Assembly (NCBI GenBank): GCA_025451315.1
Contig: JANWKP010000153.1
Location: forward strand, 1-44,776
Direction of reading: 5' to 3'
Length of the DNA: 44,776 bases
Origin: Nitrososphaerales archaeon
GTDB taxonomy: Archaea > Thermoproteota > Nitrososphaeria > Nitrososphaerales > Nitrososphaeraceae
Shown piece after piece: positions 42,151 to 44,776 of the stretch. Position 1 is the stretch's first letter, and each line of letters starts with the position of its first letter. A program made the translations under genes and the position numbers. Under the pieces are notes generated by a model. It did not search any database and was not told where the DNA came from. It worked only from the letters and a program-made list of their open reading frames with translations.

Positions 42151-43335
42151 TCAATTTAATATGAATAATCCTGGCATCTTATCTCCAGCTAAATACCTTA
42201 ATGTAGCACCTCCTCCAGTGGACACATGACTTACCTCATTTTCAGACACACCTGCCTTTTTCATCCCTTCCATTGTATCTCCTCCACCAATAAGAGTTGT
42301 CGAACCACGCCAATATGCAAGTGCCATACTTTTGGCAATATTTATAGTTCCATTAGAAAAAACATCTTTTTCAAATAATCCCATTGGTCCATTCCAAAAT
42401 ACCGTGCCTTTTGTTTTAGAACCAAGTTGAGTAGAAAAAGTTCGTATTGTATTGACTCCAATATCAAAACCGCACATGCCATCTGGTATATTTTCCATGC
42501 AATATATTGGGGTAGTATTTTCTGGGTTGGAAGATACAAGATGATCGGAAGGTAAAAGAATTTTTTCGCCGTATTTTTTTAGTGATTGGTCAACCCATTT
42601 CAGATGATCATGATCAATAATGGAATTTCCAATTTTTAATCCTTTTGATTTTAAAAAAGTATAGGCAGCAGCACCGCCTATCAAGACCTTGTCTGCTTTT
42701 GGTAATAAATTTTCTAATGCTCCTATCTTGTCTTTGATTTTCACTCCTCCAATAACTATCGTGAATGGCCTCATTGGATTTTCCTTTATCATGGTCAAAT
42801 ATTCAATCTCCTTTTTTAAATTAAATCCACCTAATTTAATATCAAAGAGTGTAGCTGCGCCATAAGTTGAAGAATGCTTTCTGTGGGATGTACTAAATGC
42901 ATCATTAATATATATATCTGCAAAAGAGGCAAGTTTTTTCGAGAATTCAGGATCATTAAGTTCTTCTTCTTTATAAAACCGAAGATTCTCTAATAATAAA
43001 ACACCGTCACATGGAAGATTTTTAATTTCATTTTCTACTTCAACACCAATTGAATTATTGACAAATCTAACTTGTCTTTTAGAAAGAATTTCTGATAATC
43101 TATGAGCTACCGGTTTTAGAGAATATTTCGTATGATGAGCTATAGGCCTTCCCAAGTGAGATGCTAAAATAACTTTGCAATTTCTTTTTGTAAGGTATTC
43201 TATTGTTGGAAGGGACATTCGAATTCGATAATCCTCTCCAATATGACCATTTCTAATACTGACATTGAAATCCACCCTTACAAGAGCTATTTTTCCTTCA
43301 TATTCTTTATCATCTAAATCCTGTAGAAATCTCAT
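42151..43335 (-). CDS. pgk: Phosphoglycerate kinase
   Basis: Transfers phosphate between 1,3-bisphosphoglycerate and ADP, working with GAPDH in glycolysis/gluconeogenesis. The 394-aa protein has the N-terminal VRVDFNVSIR (3-PG site), ILASHLGRP, ENLRFYKEEE, INDAFSTSHRKHSST, IGGVKIKDKIG, VFWNGPMGLFE, and the C-terminal GGGDTM and STGGGATLRYLAG nucleotide site. All signature segments are intact. ATG 43335; a TATA-like run cttatataac is close to the start. It functions with gap (10.4-11.5 kb). Confidence 0.96.
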   Translation of the reverse strand: MRFLQDLDDKEYEGKIALVRVDFNVSIRNGHIGEDYRIRMSLPTIEYLTKRNCKVILASHLGRPIAHHTKYSLKPVAHRLSEILSKRQVRFVNNSIGVEVENEIKNLPCDGVLLLENLRFYKEEELNDPEFSKKLASFADIYINDAFSTSHRKHSSTYGAATLFDIKLGGFNLKKEIEYLTMIKENPMRPFTIVIGGVKIKDKIGALENLLPKADKVLIGGAAAYTFLKSKGLKIGNSIIDHDHLKWVDQSLKKYGEKILLPSDHLVSSNPENTTPIYCMENIPDGMCGFDIGVNTIRTFSTQLGSKTKGTVFWNGPMGLFEKDVFSNGTINIAKSMALAYWRGSTTLIGGGDTMEGMKKAGVSENEVSHVSTGGGATLRYLAGDKMPGLFILN

Positions 43336-43770
43336 GTTAGTTATATAAGAAAAGATCTATGATACAATAAAGGTTATGATAATTAAATTAAGGTTTAATA
43401 GAAGGAAAAATGTTCAATTATGTAAAGTTTTCATCGATAATTAGATCCTAAAAAAGATGGACTCATTTTATGACCTATGAATTTTGAGTCAGGAAACGCA
43501 CATTAATTTTTGAACTATGTCTACTCTAGAGAGTACTGCTTTTTTTATTATAAGAGTAATTTATTTAAATGCAGGCCTAATAATTTTCATACTTCGAATG
43601 TTTTAGAAGCGGTTAAATCCTTACTAGGCATACAATAATTTTAATATTACACATCATTGAAGATATCGGATATACTTATCTTGAATATAAAAAATAATTG
43701 GTATTTCTCCATCGAAAGATAAATTTATACTTGAATTTTTATAAAAATTCCAATGTAGAATGAAGTATTA
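43336..43770. other. Noncoding spacer between pgk and rpl10e
   Basis: 435 nt, AT-rich, with no tRNA and no convincing ORF on either strand. It holds the pgk promoter near its left end and the 3' untranslated region of rpl10e near its right end. A short complementary pair, tttttataaaaa at about 43736-43747, could serve as an rpl10e terminator. Confidence 0.35.
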
Positions 43771-44265
43771 TTATTTTAAACTGGTTACACGAATTTCAGT
43801 AGGGCATCCTATTTTGCTAGATGCTATTTTGAACCCTTCTTTTGCTAATGAAAGATTAATTGAAAGAACATAGGCTTCAATAACTGTTTGACCTGGTTTA
43901 AGACGCGCCGCTAAACCTGTTGCTTTCCCAAAGGCCCTTCTCATACCTTCTTGAAGTCGATCTGCACCTGCTGTAGCAATCATTTTATTTTCTCTCAGAA
44001 GAACGTGAGGATATACTTTTAATTTAGAAAAGAACGTAGCCTCTCCTGCTTGTGACATTCTCTTGTTGGCAGCTAAGCGAGCTGCTTCTAAGGCATTATG
44101 TCGAATTTGAATGTTTTCAGTCACTAATAATTCTAATTTAAAATCATAATTATTGCTAGGCTGTCCAGAAGAAAATTTTGCAATTTTAGATTGTGGTTTA
44201 CCAGCAATATACTCCCTTCGAACATATGGCATTCCACGGGGTTCTCTATAATTAGCTCCTTTCAT
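43771..44265 (-). CDS. rpl10e: 50S ribosomal protein L10e (uL16 family)
   Basis: A 164-aa large-subunit protein with the conserved N-terminus KGANYREPRGMPYVRREYI, the FSSGQPSNNYDFKLELL and IQIRHNALEAARLAANK segments, and DRLQEGMRRAFGKATGLAAR, which contacts rRNA and the tRNA acceptor region. The length is typical of archaea (165-180). ATG 44265 lies 71 nt from the divergent tRNA-splicing endonuclease start, with a TATA-like TTTTAAGTATAAAAAG between. Confidence 0.95.
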   Translation of the reverse strand: MKGANYREPRGMPYVRREYIAGKPQSKIAKFSSGQPSNNYDFKLELLVTENIQIRHNALEAARLAANKRMSQAGEATFFSKLKVYPHVLLRENKMIATAGADRLQEGMRRAFGKATGLAARLKPGQTVIEAYVLSINLSLAKEGFKIASSKIGCPTEIRVTSLK

Positions 44266-44336
44266 TTTTTAGATCACGAATCTTTTTATACTTAAAATAA
44301 ACTTTGATTTATTCGTTTACGTTAGAGGATAATAGG

Positions 44337-44776
44337 ATGTCAAATGATAATGAGTCAGAATTTGCTTTTGTTATAGAGGGTATTATCGATCGCAATGGAG
44401 TAGTTGTGATTGAATCGGTTCAACAACAAGACCTACTAAGAAATAAAGGATATGGAGTCAAAATTCAAGAAAAATTTATCTTGGAAAGTTATGAATCTCT
44501 ATTTTTATTATATTCAAAAAGATTAGTTTTAAAAAAAAAGAAGAAGATAATTGACTTTTCCAATTTTCTTCAAACATTATTGAAAAAAGATTTATCCATT
44601 TTTACTAAATTTTTAATATTCAGGGATCTTAGGACACGAGGATATATTGCAAAAGAAGGTTTCGGATTTGGAAATGATTTTCGTGTTTATGAAAGAGGAG
44701 AATATTCTAGAAAACCAGCCAAGTATATAATTTTTGGAATTAATGAAGGCATTAGTATAAAGGCAAATTTGTTATA
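44337..44776 (+). CDS. endA: tRNA-splicing endonuclease subunit EndA (partial, runs off the window)
   Basis: An open frame from ATG 44337 to the window edge (146 codons). It has an N-terminal segment RNKGYGVKIQEKFILESYES (the YG-x-L-x-x-EA-type motif, here ESYESLFLLY) and the C-terminal catalytic-domain start FLIFRDLRTRGYIAKEGFGF then GNDFRVYERG with the catalytic Tyr. The usual His that follows (pattern H-x-x-Y-L-V) is Pro here (RKPAKYIIF). The last catalytic Lys lies beyond the window. It is missing from the ORF track because it is cut by the edge. Its substrate would include the intron-bearing tRNA-Tyr in this window. Confidence 0.85.
   Translation, partial: MSNDNESEFAFVIEGIIDRNGVVVIESVQQQDLLRNKGYGVKIQEKFILESYESLFLLYSKRLVLKKKKKIIDFSNFLQTLLKKDLSIFTKFLIFRDLRTRGYIAKEGFGFGNDFRVYERGEYSRKPAKYIIFGINEGISIKANLL

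Overview
The window is an AT-rich (roughly one-third GC by eye) stretch of an archaeal chromosome. The gene content points to the Nitrososphaerota (Thaumarchaeota). Diagnostic genes are a eukaryote-type DNA topoisomerase IB, archaeal ribosomal proteins S24e, S27ae and L10e, SRP54, Pus10, diphthine-ammonia ligase, aEF-1beta with its zinc-ribbon partner, a class II archaeal GAPDH, CofG/CofH for F420, a heme O synthase beside a membrane-anchored blue copper protein, and a geranylgeranyl reductase. Intron-containing tRNA, many leaderless TATA-box promoters and frequent TTG starts fit as well. A soil or sediment ammonia oxidiser related to Nitrososphaera/Nitrosocosmicus is a plausible host, but no amo gene is in the window, so that part is inference.

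Layout: 1-2.6 kb has a gene tail, an orphan CheY-like receiver, a pentapeptide-repeat protein and the methylthioadenosine-salvage pair apt-mtnP. 2.7-4.5 kb has an unrecognised three-gene operon led by a winged-helix protein, a Nudix hydrolase and a 45-aa protein missing from the ORF track. 4.5-9.8 kb is a minus-strand run tied to lipid carrier and surface sugar chemistry (uppS, DUF373 membrane protein, UDP-GlcNAc 2-epimerase, small membrane protein, galT). 9.9-13.2 kb has a small conserved-looking protein, GAPDH and trpGD. 13.5-18.3 kb has S24e-S27ae, a decayed regulator, and the tight operon dph6-srp54-pus10. 18.3-23.1 kb has a gene-poor stretch, a tRNA-Tyr interrupted by two introns, hemB, a VTT/DedA membrane protein, proS and a small Cys-rich protein. 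23.2-28.5 kb has cofG-cofH, topoisomerase IB, tRNA-Met and a PAP2-like protein. 28.5-32.5 kb has sufS-sufU, a second Nudix protein, a small Cys-rich protein and a complete insertion sequence. 32.5-40.6 kb has a lone ABC ATPase, a NusA-like protein with aspS, a JAMM metalloprotease, cupredoxin and heme O synthase, a small winged-helix protein, aEF-1beta with a zinc ribbon (absent from the track), geranylgeranyl reductase, pth2 and a hypothetical protein. 40.6-44.8 kb has a degenerate second transposon, a long noncoding stretch, pgk, L10e and the start of a tRNA splicing endonuclease.

How the genes work together: most are single-copy housekeeping genes for translation, central carbon metabolism and cofactors. 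Several pairs are mechanistically linked. MTA phosphorylase releases adenine and APT recycles it. SufS supplies sulfur to SufU. CofG and CofH make the deazaflavin FO. CtaB makes heme O, and the divergent cupredoxin could feed an oxidase. The interrupted tRNA-Tyr needs an endonuclease, and a subunit of one begins at the right edge with an altered active-site position.

The most notable signals are the tRNA-Tyr second intron in the T-loop, an IS whose transposase stop codon lies in the 9-bp target duplication, a 13-bp perfect inverted repeat in the cofG divergent promoter, two gene-decay zones, and a PAP2 protein lacking its nucleophilic histidine. I did not find a clear, wholly new multi-gene system. 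The three-gene 2.7-3.8 kb operon is the best candidate for unexplored function.
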